Notes: generated by a model not told the origin, from the sequence alone. A DNA stretch of 64,000 nucleotides from Ceratothoa steindachneri (GCA_963969495.1 OZ018333.1:88194508-88258507); one strand, 5' to 3'. Shown: positions 41,984 through 53,345, numbered from the stretch's first letter. A program made the numbers and translations.

Positions 41984-43553
41984 AATATGTCTAATTACAG
42001 ACCAGTAAGTTTGACATCAGTGGTAGGGAAAATGATGGAATCTATTATAGCAAGGAACATTAGAGATCACTTGGATAAGCATAAGTTGATAAAAGAATCA
42101 CAGCATGGCTTTAGTAAGGGTAAATCCTGTCTCACTAATTTGCTGTCTTTTTATAATAAGGTGTATGAAGCAGCAGATAATGATGAAAACTATGATATTT
42201 TATACTTGGACTTTAGTAAGGCTTTTGATCGAGTGCCACACTTACGGCTTCTGAGCAAAGTTAAAGCACACAGGATCGATGGCAGTATATTTAGGTGGAT
42301 TCAGTCATGGCTTGGTAACAGACAGCAAAGAGTTAGTATAGATGGAGTTAAATCTGAGTGGGGATGTGTTAGCAGTGGAGTTCCGCAAGGATCTGTTTTG
42401 GGTCCTTTGCTATTCTTAATTTATATTAATGATCTTGACATGGGTATAAGTAGTGACCTGAGTAAATTTGCTGATGATACTAAGCTAGGTAGGGCAATTA
42501 GGGCTGATTCTGATGCTGTTGTAATGCAAGAGGAATTGACCATTCTGTCCAATTGGGCGGAGAAATGGCAAATGAAGTTTAACATAGACAAATGTAGTGT
42601 ACTTAGTATAGGTAGAAATAATCCATTGAATAGTTATAAATTAAATGGGAGAATTTTAGGGAGGACCGATTGTGAGAGGGACTTGGGTATTTTGGTAAGT
42701 TCAGACCTTCGTCCTAGAAAGCAATGCCTAAATGCTAAGAATAAAGCTAATAGGATATTGGGATTCATTAGGAGGAGTGTAAGCAATAAGAGTGCTGAAG
42801 TCATTCTAAAACTGTATCTGGCGCTAGTTAGGCCTCATCTAGACTATGCAGTACAATTTTGGTCACCATATTATAGGAAGGATATTGATTTGCTTGAGTC
42901 TGTGCAGAGAAGGATGACAAAGATGATTGGTGGGCTAAGGAACTTACCTTATGGTGAAAGGCTCAGAAAACTAAATCTACATACATTGGAAAGGAGAAGA
43001 GTCAGAGGGGAATTGATTGAAGTCTTCAAATGGGTAAAAGGATATAATAAAGGGGATCTGGGTAAGGTTCTTATACTTAGTGAACATGACAGGACACGTA
43101 GCAATGACTTTAAGCTTGATAAGTATAGGTTTAGGAAGGAGATTGGGAGGAATTGGTTTACAAATCGTGTGGTAGATGAATGGAATAGCCTCACTAGACA
43201 TGTGATAGAAGCCTCCTCTCTGGGTAGTTTTAAGAATAGATTAGATAAATATATGGATGAAGCTGCTAGATGGGACTGATTTTTTTTCTTCTTTTTTTTT
43301 ATGTACATATGTATATATTTGTCTAAGGAGTGGGGAGATTATATTTTGCGGTTGCATGAATGGACATAATCCTCTGGATGCATTTTATGTATATTGTAGA
43401 TTAGATCTGACGAACTCCTGTAAGGGTGACAATGTTGATGACTTTTCTCTGGTAAGAAATCTTTTGTGTGTTGACTGGAACAGGAGCTGCCAAGTGTAGG
43501 CCATGAATGGTCTTTTGCAGTCTCCTTCTTTTCTTATGTTCTTATGTTCTTAA
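41984..43553 (+). mobile_element. CR1-type non-LTR copy F, 5'-truncated
   Basis: It starts inside the RT (ATATGTCTAATTACAG) and ends in an 8-base repeated tail (TTATGTTC TTATGTTC TTA), the kind of short tandem 3' end typical of CR1 elements. The site is proved by repeat R, which runs up to 41983 and resumes at 43554. It is nearly identical to copy G from 58709 to 60245. 3' UTR about 43280-43553. Confidence 0.92.
41987..43279 (+). CDS. CR1 copy F: reverse transcriptase, open
   Basis: 430 codons without interruption. Motifs: NYRPVSLTSVVGKMMESIIA, SQHGFSKGKSCLTNLLSFYN, YLDFSKAFDRVPH, SSGVPQGSVLGPLLFLIYIN, the catalytic KFADDTKLG (FADD), LGILVSSDLRPRKQ and the thumb/C-terminal segment VRGELIEVFKWVKGYNKGDL to LDKYMDEAARWD. 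The N-terminal endonuclease is missing, so the protein cannot move itself, but RT is fully open. The ATG is just where the truncation fell and is not the natural start. Confidence 0.9.
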   Translation: MSNYRPVSLTSVVGKMMESIIARNIRDHLDKHKLIKESQHGFSKGKSCLTNLLSFYNKVYEAADNDENYDILYLDFSKAFDRVPHLRLLSKVKAHRIDGSIFRWIQSWLGNRQQRVSIDGVKSEWGCVSSGVPQGSVLGPLLFLIYINDLDMGISSDLSKFADDTKLGRAIRADSDAVVMQEELTILSNWAEKWQMKFNIDKCSVLSIGRNNPLNSYKLNGRILGRTDCERDLGILVSSDLRPRKQCLNAKNKANRILGFIRRSVSNKSAEVILKLYLALVRPHLDYAVQFWSPYYRKDIDLLESVQRRMTKMIGGLRNLPYGERLRKLNLHTLERRRVRGELIEVFKWVKGYNKGDLGKVLILSEHDRTRSNDFKLDKYRFRKEIGRNWFTNRVVDEWNSLTRHVIEASSLGSFKNRLDKYMDEAARWD

Positions 43554-43640
43554 CCGTTTTCTGCACAAAGCTTTGAATCAACTAGAGGCCCTAGACATTT
43601 ACCAATCAATTTTTGTATTCAAATCTGATGGTAAGTGTTT
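43554..43640 (+). repeat. Repeat R, copy 1, right part
   Basis: Continues the repeat broken by CR1 copy F: TTTTCTGCACAAAGCTTTGA against TTTTCTGCGCAGAGCTTTGA in the reverse complement near 62950-62975, then CAAATCTGATGGTA in both. Confidence 0.75.
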
Positions 43641-44239
43641 GAATTAGGAATATTACAAGTTTTGTAAAGTTGAGAGGGACGGTGGAACGGCCAAAATTAA
43701 GTTGGGGGTATGCGGGGGAAGCGTAGAAATAGGCTAGAGTAGGCTGCGCTATCTTAAGTCTTAAATTACCAGGTTAGGGCTTGTTCTGGATCCTTTAAAT
43801 GATGTTGATATTTTTCTTATGCAGTTTTATGTGTAGGTTTTAGACCTGAAACTCATTTTTGCTGAATATACATACTTTTACAATGAACATAACATGATTT
43901 CACAGATGATAAAAATCACAATGGCCAATCAAAGGTCATCCACATTGAAATAGGCAAATATGAATTGCAAAAAATGTCTACGTCCCTCCTTCAATTTTTC
44001 ATGAAGTTAATTTCAACCTTTTGTTTCAGGATGCCCTGTAATGTGTAGAATTAGCTTGCTTTTGCTAGTATGCTTCCATTTTTTGGCTGCATATATTTCC
44101 AACTAGGCCCTCTCAGGTAATATATTATGCTTTGCATGGCTTTTTTTCTGTTTGTCTTGCGTGAAACTGATTAATATATATAACTTCTTGCTTCATTATG
44201 TGTTCTGCCAATAATTTAGTTTATACAATGATAAAAGTA
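43641..44239. other. AT-rich sequence, no gene seen
   Basis: No coding motif or repeat partner noticed. Confidence 0.5.
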
Positions 44240-46079
44240 AATTATTCTTCATTTTAGGGCAACCAACCAACCCGGAGAGCTGCCTGTATTACTGCCATGT
44301 AATGGGTGTGAGGGAGAGCAAAACGCTGGTCTGGTTGCCCAGTCCTCACAGATTCTTTGGCACCCTCATTCCCTGTAATTCCTACATGTCCAGGAACCCA
44401 GCAGAAGATAATCTTGATATCCGACTGGCATGGCAAAACCATGGCATCACAGATATCGCAAACCAAGGAATGCAGAGATTCCAATGCCATGAGAGCATTC
44501 AGGGCACTTTTTGAGATGCTATAAATTACAATCCAGTCTTGGAATCAGGCATATTGCATTATCTCCTGTACCAAGAGATGCATTGCAACCCACTCAGCCG
44601 TGCAGATGCAGGCTCTGATGACTTCAAACAAAGGGGATATGGTATGGAAATGGATCCCCCTCTTGGGACTTGGAGCCATCCATATACACTGGCATACATA
44701 TACACTTTTGTTATGTTTTTCCAAGTATTTCAAAGTATATTGAATTTCAAAATTTCACGCATCTGTGTTCCCCCACATGTTGGCAGTCAATGTTCTCCCA
44801 CACCGCCATTTTTTTCACAACAATGCCATGGTGGTCACTTCGTTTCACTCGATAACATGTCAATATGAATAAATATCGCAATGAAACTTAACTCAAAACA
44901 ATCAGGCTATATTCACCGACAACAGATATCCGAAAAATCAAAACAGACTGTGATGTTAGAAACCTGTTGTTCACTGCAGATGGGTGCTGTGTTGGTGGTG
45001 AGTGGTAGCCGGCAATTTGAAATGGTCATCGTACCAGAGCATTCGGTCAGTATTCCCCGTCCTCACCCTACCCTCCAGGGTAGCATCCTGGACCAAACCA
45101 GGGGCCCCACAGGCCTAAGAGTTATACTCAACTCTCAAAGGAGTTTCCTAGCCCAAAACCCAAAGGGTTTAGGGTATGATGCATCTCTCGGTGGGATAGG
45201 CACCATTGAGATCAGTTACAGATACAATGAGTGAGTGGTATCTAACCAGCATCATCAAGTAGGCTCTCAATGGGGGGACATGTGGTGGGTAGAGTTCACC
45301 TGCCACAATATACACTGGGCGGCAGATGCATAAAACTCGCATCTGTAGTCAAGCTTCAAACAAACAGGGGATCAATAAAAAAAGTAAGGCTGTAGCCCTA
45401 TCAGCGCCACAGGCACTGAACATCATAGAATAAAGAATATCTGAGGCGCGGGTACAAGAGACCCTAAGGCTGCACATATGAACCTCCTAAGTGAGGCTTC
45501 GGTAAAATACAAACCAAGGAAATGGTGAGAGTCCACCACTTCAAGGGGCACCCCATTGAGAAAAAAGTCTGGGTCAGAATGGAGCCATGAATAACGGCAG
45601 AAGTGCACCACCTTTTTCTTGGCCAAGGAAAATCAAAGCCTGTGCGCTTGGGCTTAGTGAGAGACACAGTTCAATACCATTGTAGTCAACACTCAAGAGT
45701 TGGCATCTGGGCCGCTCTAAAAGAGATCAAAAGTTCATCCACATAAAGCAGAACAACCGTACTCGTAGTCCTAGAGGAGCCAGGAGCAGAGGGTGTCTTT
45801 CTTAACATTGAGGCATAGGATGTCCCAGACAGCACATGGCACACCAGGATCAAGTCTTTAGCCTTGCAAAATGAGAGACGATCATGGGCCTAAATAGCCA
45901 GTATTTCCTTCTCAAGGAGATACGTACTATATTGCTTCAAAGTTGGGTGCGGCTCTCCGTAATTACCACACTTGGCCACACACAATTTTGACTTATTGTG
46001 TGCAGTCTTAGAGCATCTTACAAGATTTTGGGTATCCCCAACAGGAGCGATTAGTATGGCCAAAGTGGTGACATTAGTA
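44240..46079 (-). pseudogene. Family J copy h: RNase H, RT end and ORF1, right-hand part up to the solo LTR
   Basis: Minus strand. RNase H (44254-44700) shows IIFCWVPGHVGITGNEGAKE and YMAPSPKRG-type start residues; about 290 bases of foreign AT-rich sequence (44696-44985) interrupt it. The RT-RNase H linker is at about 45000-45290, the RT thumb (FLGLYFTEASLRRF) at 45423-45667. From 45740 it passes directly to the ORF1 end (45750-46079), so endonuclease and most of RT are deleted. The remaining ORF1 piece is at 46901-46985, beyond the solo LTR. Confidence 0.7.
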
Positions 46080-46083
46080 ACAC

Positions 46084-46896
46084 TGTGGTGGAGCGAATGT
46101 AAGTGTGTGTAAAAAGGGCCATTCTCTCACCCCTTTTCTCAATACCTTCTCCCTCCCTCTGTAAGAATGTGTGTGTCGATGGGAATGGGTTTGTTTTTTT
46201 TGTTTGTTTGTTTTTTATTGATTAGCATGTTATTATAAGATGTTTTTTTTTTTCCAGGAGATAGTTCTTTGTTTAAATTAAGCTTTAACAAAGCGCCATA
46301 TTCTAAAAAGGACTTAGTGTCATATATCTTTATATAGCAAACAAAATATTACTAGTGTTGTTAAGGAAAGAGGGCTTAGAATAGCCACGCAAGAGTGATA
46401 AGATCACTTCACTTCCATCAAGTGCAGAGGTGGCAATTGTTAGGAAGTCATAGGCATTTTGCTCACTCGAGTGGCAGATGGCAGGACGTCCCCCACCCTC
46501 TTTGTACCATGTCAGGCCTTTTCTTTTTTTTGTTTGTTAACTATATATTGACTGTTGTAGTCCGGATATTTTTTGGTTGCTTGTTTGATTTTTTTAATTG
46601 TTCTTAGGATCGATTAATAATATAAATAAGTATGACTTATTTATTTTTTTTTTATTTCATATATATAGGAAACTTTAGCTGTATTTTTTGTGAGTAGTAA
46701 CAAGATCTCCAATATAATCAGCCCCTCTGCATTGTGTGAATATTTACTCCATATTTATGTAAATATTGTATTTATTTGTAAGTAAAGGGACTATATATAC
46801 AATCCGTTTCATTCTCCTTTAATTTCTCACGTCCGGATCAGTGTAGGAAGTGGGTTGGATCGATTGTGGGTTAGTCTAGATTTTTGGCCTGCTACA
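46084..46896 (+). repeat. Solo LTR of the Gypsy A/B family
   Basis: TGTGGTGGAGCGAATGTAAG to GGCCTGCTACA, 813 bases, matching LTRs A and B from end to end. It is flanked by ACAC at 46080-46083 and at 46897-46900, a 4-bp target duplication. No internal element sequence is present, so the two LTRs of a full insertion recombined. It lies inside ORF1 of family J copy h. Confidence 0.92.
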
Positions 46897-46900
46897 ACAC

Positions 46901-46985
46901 CTTTGCAGCAGTGGCATGAATACCTTCATGTGGTAGCGATACCAACTGTCATGCACCAATGCAGGGAGGGCTTGTCACAGTGGAA
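46901..46985 (-). pseudogene. Family J copy h: ORF1 remainder beyond the solo LTR
   Basis: CTTTGCAGCAGTGGCATGAA and the following bases up to about 46985 align with about 6232-6315 of copy b (GAATGCCTTCACGCGGTAGC) and with copy c near 25790-25870, continuing the ORF1 that breaks off at 46079. Confidence 0.7.
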
Positions 46986-47370
46986 CATGACTGAAAAATA
47001 CAACTTTATAGGTTAAATATAGGCGTAGAACAAAATTTTCAAAATATTTAAGATAGGAAAATGTTTCCCATAATTAGAAGCAATGTTTTCTATAAAATAG
47101 AAAACAGTGGTAATTGATTTTTCTAAAGACTGTAGGCAAATGAGAGTAAAAAAAAATTGGTGGAAGAACCGAGAATTATCAATCAATTATAAATAGGTAG
47201 GTTATTAATAATTTTTAAATTATATCAATAGAAAAATTCTTTTCAATTAAAATGATATATTATTTGATTTATAAAGAGGGATTTAAATATTTTATTTTAA
47301 TTATTTTCGATAATGGTGTACAATCTCTGATTTTGTCCAGGCCAATTTTGAGAAAATTAGCTGGGTGACT
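46986..47370. other. AT-rich sequence, no gene seen
   Basis: No coding motif or repeat partner noticed. Confidence 0.5.
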
Positions 47371-47445
47371 ACATAGGAACATAAGAAAAGAAGGAGACTG
47401 CAAAAGACCATTCATGGCCTACACTTGGCAGCTCCTGTAATGGGT
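47371..47445 (-). repeat. CR1 F/G-type 3' end fragment
   Basis: Reverse complement of the last about 75 bases of copies F and G (AGGAGCTGCCAAGTGTAGG to TCCTTCTTTTCTTATGTTC). A very short 5'-truncated insertion with only the 3' end, or a SINE that borrowed it. Confidence 0.85.
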
Positions 47446-47616
47446 TAATTTGTGGTGATTTTATATATTATCAACTCAGGATTTTCTTCCTGTTATCCAA
47501 TAATGATTCACCTATTGTTCAAAAATATTTTCATTTATTAACTTGTTCCTGAGGGTGAGCAAAGTGTAGGACTATTGTATAGCAACCCAGGTATGGTTCG
47601 AAACCGGCTTCCAGTA
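47446..47616. other. AT-rich sequence, no gene seen
   Basis: No feature recognised. Confidence 0.4.
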
Positions 47617-47722
47617 ACCAAATACATATACAAATAACCAGATACATATACAAATAACCAGATACATATATAAATAACCAAACACATATACAAATAACTA
47701 AATACATATATGAATAACTAAA
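47617..47722. repeat. Minisatellite, 20-base unit, about 5 copies
   Basis: The unit AACCAAATACATATACAAAT repeats head to tail five times with one to three changes per copy. No unique spacers of conserved size separate the copies, so it is a simple minisatellite. Confidence 0.92.
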
Positions 47723-48134
47723 AGCTTGCCTATCGTGGCATCATCTATACACCCCGCAAAAAAATTATTTAGTTGACACACTCTTTTTAAGTATTTTTAA
47801 ATATCTTTTCCTTTTCCCAGAATTTTTTTTTCTTCTATCCTTCTTTAATTACTTAAACATTTTTAATTAATTTGGAAGTACTTTGCACTGTTCCTAGTTC
47901 AGTGATGACATTTTTATCACACAAAATTGAGGGGGTAGGGATGGAGCAGAACACATTTATTTTAGTCTTTTTTATACATCTTATTTTTCCACCAAAAATT
48001 TCCCTTCTATCTTACTTTATTAGTTAAACTTTTGTATAATTAAATCTGAACTACTTTGCCCCGCTCCAAATCAAATGAATACCTCTGAGTTTTTTTGCCC
48101 ATTAATTAGTTTTACAATGGCTTCAGCCTGGTAG
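47723..48134. other. AT-rich sequence, no gene seen
   Basis: No coding motif or repeat partner noticed before the CR1 tail. Confidence 0.4.
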
Positions 48135-48545
48135 TAGGTAGTCCAAATCTAAATGTATTTAAGAGTAGGTTGGATCAGTTCATGGGGAGTGAAGGTTGTG
48201 ATGGTTCCTAAGTTGTGTATATATTAATATTGTTTGTATATATCTATAGCTGCATGATTTAGTTCTTGACAAGCCTTGATTGGTGATACCCTTGTTTCTG
48301 GACGCAATCCTCTGGATGTAGTTTTCCTGGGAGTTTGGGTGCCTTAAAAAAGAGGCCGTTTGACTTGGATGACCTATGATGAGCCCTTGTGGCTTTTGTC
48401 ATCTGTTATATTATATTGTGGGTGACTTTGATTTTGTCTTTCCCTGGTGATGGTGCTTTTTGTGGGTGGGTTTTGACGGAGGCGGATGACATTTGATAGG
48501 CCCTTGTGGCTTTTGTCATCCGTGAAATTATGTTATGTTATGTGC
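48135..48545 (+). mobile_element. CR1 H-type 3' UTR fragment (copy L)
   Basis: Matches 57228-57636, the 3' end of CR1 copy H, nearly base for base (AGTAGGTAGTCCAAATCTAA through TTTTGTCATCCGTGAAATTA and a TTATGTTATG tail). A severely 5'-truncated insertion with no coding sequence. Confidence 0.9.
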
Positions 48546-48624
48546 TTGTATGTCTGATATTTCTTGTAAAACTTGCCCGGTTAGTTCTCCCAACATGTTT
48601 AGTGAGATTTCTAATTAAGAAAAA

Positions 48625-49985
48625 TGGTAACACTTCAGTTTAGGGGCACACGGTAGGTGGCGCTGTTTATAGGCTACAATTTTGGGCTTCATCATATGTC
48701 TTATGATGTCAGATGGTAGTGTCAGATGTGACCAATCACAGCATTATATTTTTTGGTATATGAGTATATACTGGGGGGCTGTGTTCCCCAGACCCCACCA
48801 ATTGATTGAAACTCAGGATCTTCATAGGGTGGTCCCCCTGCAGTGATATCTCCCCCACAAGCAGTCCCCTTGAATTTACTGGCTTTTTTCCTATTTTTTG
48901 TTTTGATGCAAACGACAACAGCTTTTTACTGGCAGAAAAAAAACCTGGTAACTAATGACAAACAATACTGACTTACATAAAACGATTAATTATGAAACAA
49001 TATGAAATTTCCAAATTTTAAACTTAAATGAGAACCTGCAAAAAATGTACCCCTACACGCTGATTGTGAGACTGTAGACAGCCCAAATTTGAATGTTTTC
49101 AAGTGCAGATTGGATGATTATATAGGGATGGAGGGTTAATTTCTTACTTTTTGGTATGGGGATATGTTTCTTGACTCATTCCTGTGGATGCAGTTTCTTT
49201 TTATTGTATATGTAGGCTTTAAATTATATATTGTAGATGCATGGTTGGACATAATCCTATGGATTGTTAAATTGTATATTGTAGATGCATGATCTGACAA
49301 AATCCTTTGGATGCATTATGTGGGTGGGATTTGATGGATACGGATAACCTTTGATAGGCCCTTGTGGCTTTTGTCATCCATGAAAGTATGTTATGTTATG
49401 TTTGAAATGGCACTGCTGTTGCTTACTGATTTTGTTTACATATATTTGATCGCAACAAAACCTTAAATTTTCTGAGAAATTTAAATTTGAACTGCATTTC
49501 AGGCATTTTATAGTTTTCTCAATTAGTTTATGTGCCTCTAAAAAATCCCAAAGTTTTTTGCAGTCATGCAAAATAAACCAAAATTTGAATAATGAAGCAG
49601 CAGCACTAGAGCATGAAGAAGCTATGAACAAAACCGAAACATTGCCCAGTGGGTGCTATTTATAGCTATGATGTTGCCATTAAAAAGCTATGATCGTTCG
49701 CAGTGAAACAAAAAATAGGAAAGAAACAATAAAAGACATCAAGAAACCTTAACTAACTTAGAAAAAAACTGTAAACGAGCAGAGGCGCAGATATTTAGCA
49801 AATAATACAGAATAAAGGTTACAACCCCCCCCCCACACACACACACACTGAAAATATATATATAACGCTGTGGTTGGTCAGATCTGAAGATACTGTTTGA
49901 TGTCATAAGACATATATTGTAGCCCCAAATTTTAGCCTACTAACAGCGCCGCCTACTGTGCGCCCCTAATCTGAAGTATTACTGA
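48625..49985. mobile_element. Long inverted-repeat element T, copy 1
   Basis: The ends are inverted repeats of about 150 bases. Left: GGTAACACTTCAGTTTAGGG; right, read inward: GTAATACTTCAGATTAGGGG. Both continue through GTAGG.GGCGCTGTT and ATATGTCTTATGA. It has no coding capacity that I can see. Copy 2 (53346-60797) shares the ends and the interior, including TCCCCTTGAATTTACTGG and TTTTTACTGGCAGAAAAA. A CR1 tail (49069-49405) is nested in it. It is probably a non-autonomous DNA transposon. Flanks TAAGAAAAAT and TGAGAAAATT hint at a target duplication but are not exact. Confidence 0.75.
49069..49405 (+). mobile_element. CR1 3' UTR fragment (copy M) inside element T copy 1
   Basis: Matches the tail of copy K and, in reverse, 60980-61290: CAAATTTGAATGTTTTCAAG, ACTCATTCCTGTGGATGCAG, and GGCCCTTGTGGCTTTTGTC ending TTATGTTATG. 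Non-coding. Confidence 0.85.
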
Positions 49986-50282
49986 GAAAATTAACTTACT
50001 TTTTTATTGGTCAAAATTAAACCCAACCAGGGAACTGGAAAAAAGACCACAATTCTTTTTGCCATTCCGCTTTAAACAGAACTTTTGTTCCTAAGTGCGG
50101 CTCGGAGTGGAAAAAATAACTCAGTTAATCTATTGGTTTTTGTTCGAACAGAATTACATACAAAAGAATTGCTAAAGAAAGTCCGGTAACGCCTAAAAAT
50201 ATTTGCAAATGGTTTAGTTTTGCATGCAAAGTTTGAATTCACTTTTATGAAAAATAAAAAAAATAAATGCATGCAAAAAAAA

Positions 50283-51418
50283 TGCATGGGATATGTGGTA
50301 AAGTTTTGAATTGGATAAATAGATGGCTCAAAAACAGGAAACAGGGAGTTGTGCTGAATGGGGTGAGGTCACAGTGGATGGACATTATCAGTGATGTACC
50401 TCAAGGATCCATCCTAGGCACTTTATTACTCATAGTTTATATAAAGGATCTTAGGGAGGCTGTAAATAGCAAAGTGTCAATTTTACTGATAACACTAAAT
50501 TGGCAGCTGTAGTCACAGAAGTTGAGGGCAGCTTTAAAGTGCAGTGACTTAAATAAGTTATTAGCTTGGGCTCAGAAGTGGCAAATGACTTTTAACCATA
50601 GAAAATGCAAAGTTCTTAACATGGGAAGGGATAATAGGGAATTTTGCTATAAAATGGATGGGCATTGGCTGAATTCAGTCGAGGATGAAAGGACTTAGGT
50701 GTAGTAGTAGATAGGTCACTGAAGTTTTCAAAGCAATGCATTGAGGCAAAAAAATAGACCAAATAGGGTGCTAGGATACAATGAGAGGAACGTTTGCTAC
50801 AAGAGTAAAGAGGTTATCCTTGAACTCTATAACTCGTATGTTAGGCCATATTTAGAGTACTATATACAAGCATGGTCACCATATTTTAGACATCACATCA
50901 ACCTGTTAAGAGTCAGTATAAAGGAGGGCAACAAAAATAATACCTTCCCTGAAGCACCTTGAATATGAAGATAGACTGAGGGTACTAAATATGTTCTCAT
51001 TTGACAGACGATGTGTGAGGGGAGATATGATTGAGCTTTTTAAAATCTGCTCTGGAATGGATAAGTTGGATTTTAGCAAGTTATTTGAGGTGGATGGTAG
51101 TAATAGGACTAGGAGTCACCACTTAAAAATTAAAAAAACAGAGGTGCAGGTTGGATGTTAGGAAATATTTGTACACCAATAGAATGGTAGATTACTGGAA
51201 TAGTTTGCCATCTGAGATCGTAGACAGTCCAAACTTGAATGTATTCAAATGCAGATTAGATGATTTTATGGGGATGGAGGGTTAACTTTGGGGGGTATTC
51301 TCTACTCATTCCTGTGGATGCAGTTTTTTATTATTGTATATTACAATGATAATGCTTTTTTTTTTTTGACACATTCCTGTGTATGGTTCGAATTATAAAT
51401 TGTAGATGCGAACGTTGC
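50283..51418 (+). pseudogene. CR1 copy K: RT C-terminal half and 3' UTR
   Basis: It starts inside RT (MHGICGKVLNWINRWLKNRK), continues SDVPQGSILGTLLLIVYIKD, and the catalytic FADD block is broken by a deletion near 50470-50510. NREFCYKMDGHW, the thumb (YNSYVRPYLEYYIQAWSPYF) and GDMIELFKICSGMDKLD follow in other frames. The 3' UTR starts at about 51250 and stops at 51418, short of the family's usual TTATGTTATG end. It is 5'-truncated and dead, and closely related to copy H. Confidence 0.85.
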
Positions 51419-52288
51419 AACAAGTAGCACGTGTTTCAAAGAGCTCTCGGAATATTTTGGTTATTTGTTATACTTTGGTGTGTGACATAGTAAACATAAA
51501 TATTAAGTTATTAGATCGTATATTTGGTTAATATAACGAAGTTAAATTGTGGTTATTTTGTTTTGGTGAGAAAGGGACTTTTGTTTACTTCAGTGGCCAT
51601 CTTGATTATCAGGTTTTAAACTTGCATGCACAAATTCTTGTTGTTCGTAAGTTTTTGTTTCTATTATTGTTCTTGTTTAAGTATGGCTGACTGTTTGGAT
51701 GTAGAGAGTATGCCTTTTGAAAGTAGTGTGTATGTAGTGTGCGATGTCTGTGGTGTAGAGAGGAAAGTAAATATGTCTGAGGCCATGTATGTGCTTTGAG
51801 TGAGGAGGTGAGTCGATTAAGTGCGGAATGCTTGAGACTGAACGATTTAGTGTCTGAAGTGAGAAGAGATGCAAGTGTACGTTTGAAGAGTCAGATTGGG
51901 ACCAGGAGGGAGGAAGTTAGGCCTAGAACAGGGACTGGAGAGAAAGCAGTAAGTGAAGTAAGTGATGATGAGTGGTGGGTGAAAGTGAACAGAATAGATA
52001 AGTTAGGACAGGTTAGGTATGTGAATGAGAGGGACATGGAACCTGTTAGGCTAACTAACAGATTTGATGCCCTCAGAGAGGAAGAATTTGAAAGAGATTT
52101 GTCTGGTGTGGCCGTGCCTGAAAGTAGAATAGGAGGTCAAGTGAGTGAGATCAGGAGGGAGGGTAATACTAGGCCTAGAGAGAATAGGAGAATGACTGAG
52201 GTGATTGTGATGGGTGACTCTCAGATTAGGTATTTAGATAGGAAGTTGAGTAAAAGTAAATGGAAGGGACTGAGAGTTTGTCTGTCTA
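51419..52288 (+). pseudogene. CR1 copy J: 5' UTR and ORF1 start, esterase domain cut short
   Basis: About 260 bases of leader precede MADCLDVESMPFESSVYVVC (51683), which has a CDVCG knuckle. After one frameshift at 51799, MSEEVSRLSAECLRLNDLVS (coiled-coil-like) leads on to DMEPVRLTNRFDALREE and the start of an SGNH esterase, VIVMGDSQIRYLDRKLSKSK. Homology with copy H stops at 52288 (GLRVCL). It is the only place in the window showing the 5' end of this family. Frame order matches copy H, so two separate copies. Confidence 0.75.
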
Positions 52289-53345
52289 ACCTCTTTCTAT
52301 TCAACATAGCTCCAGAAAAACTAAAAATGGGATCTCGATTGGTTTAGAATGTATGGGCAATTATGTGACACTAGGTATACCTACTAAAAGTATTATTGAC
52401 CCAGAAATTATGGTGATATCACATACCTACGTAAGTCCTAACCATGGCATGGCCTATATACCTCTTATATAATCTTTTTGAATTAATAAATAATACATCA
52501 CTGCCTATATTCACCTTATATACCTAGGTACATACATTACATAGGTAATCTTGCCAAATCAATGTAACATTAAAGCAGTCTTTAACTGCCTTTCATTAAT
52601 CCTTAATAAATTAATGTATGTTTTTCAGATACCAATGTCATTTATGTCTTCAATATATAAATTAAAATAATTTCAAGATATCTTCTCAACTACCTACCTA
52701 ATATTAATTGTGAGATTATCTGCAGATCCTAAAATAACTTACAGGTGTGTAATTTTATTATTTATTTTTGATAATTTTGAAATATCTAATGATTTTTATA
52801 CAGCTACCTACCTACCAAATTTTAATTTTATGAAAAAGAGGAGAATGATTTATTACTTATTATGAATCTAAAATGAACATCCATTAATTAATAGTGACTT
52901 TTGATTGATCACATATTTTGACTATGCCAAGCTATTTCAAATGAGAGATGTCAATTTTCCCCCCAAATTGAATGTACCTAGAGAATATAGGTAGTTATAC
53001 TCTCCAAAAAGAGGTATAGAAGAAAGATTAAATTAAGAGTGTAATATACCTATTCTCAGTAATGCATTATGATGAATAGAAAGAGGTAACTTTATACCCT
53101 TTAATTTATTTTAATTTTGAAAAGAATGATTCAGTAATAATATTTTTATGGCATATGTGTAGTTCAAGAAACAAAATTCTCTAATTCTATAATAAAAACA
53201 ACAGACGATACCTTCCCAGCCAACACAGTGATAACATAACATAATTAGCTAACTTAATAGCTATTAGGGTTGAAGCGCTGGACTGAGAAAACATGAAAAT
53301 AGTTAAAAATAAAGTTGATCATTGAATAAGTACCTATTCTTTTTG
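52289..53345. other. AT-rich sequence, no gene seen
   Basis: About 1 kb of AT-rich DNA with several short CCTACCTA/TACCTA motifs. It sits between CR1 copy J and element T copy 2 and may be another insertion that truncates copy J, but I see no terminal repeats. Confidence 0.45.

Noticed and set aside
47617..47722. Possible CRISPR-like array
   Set aside because: The 20-base units abut directly with no unique spacers, and the genome is eukaryotic; it is a minisatellite.
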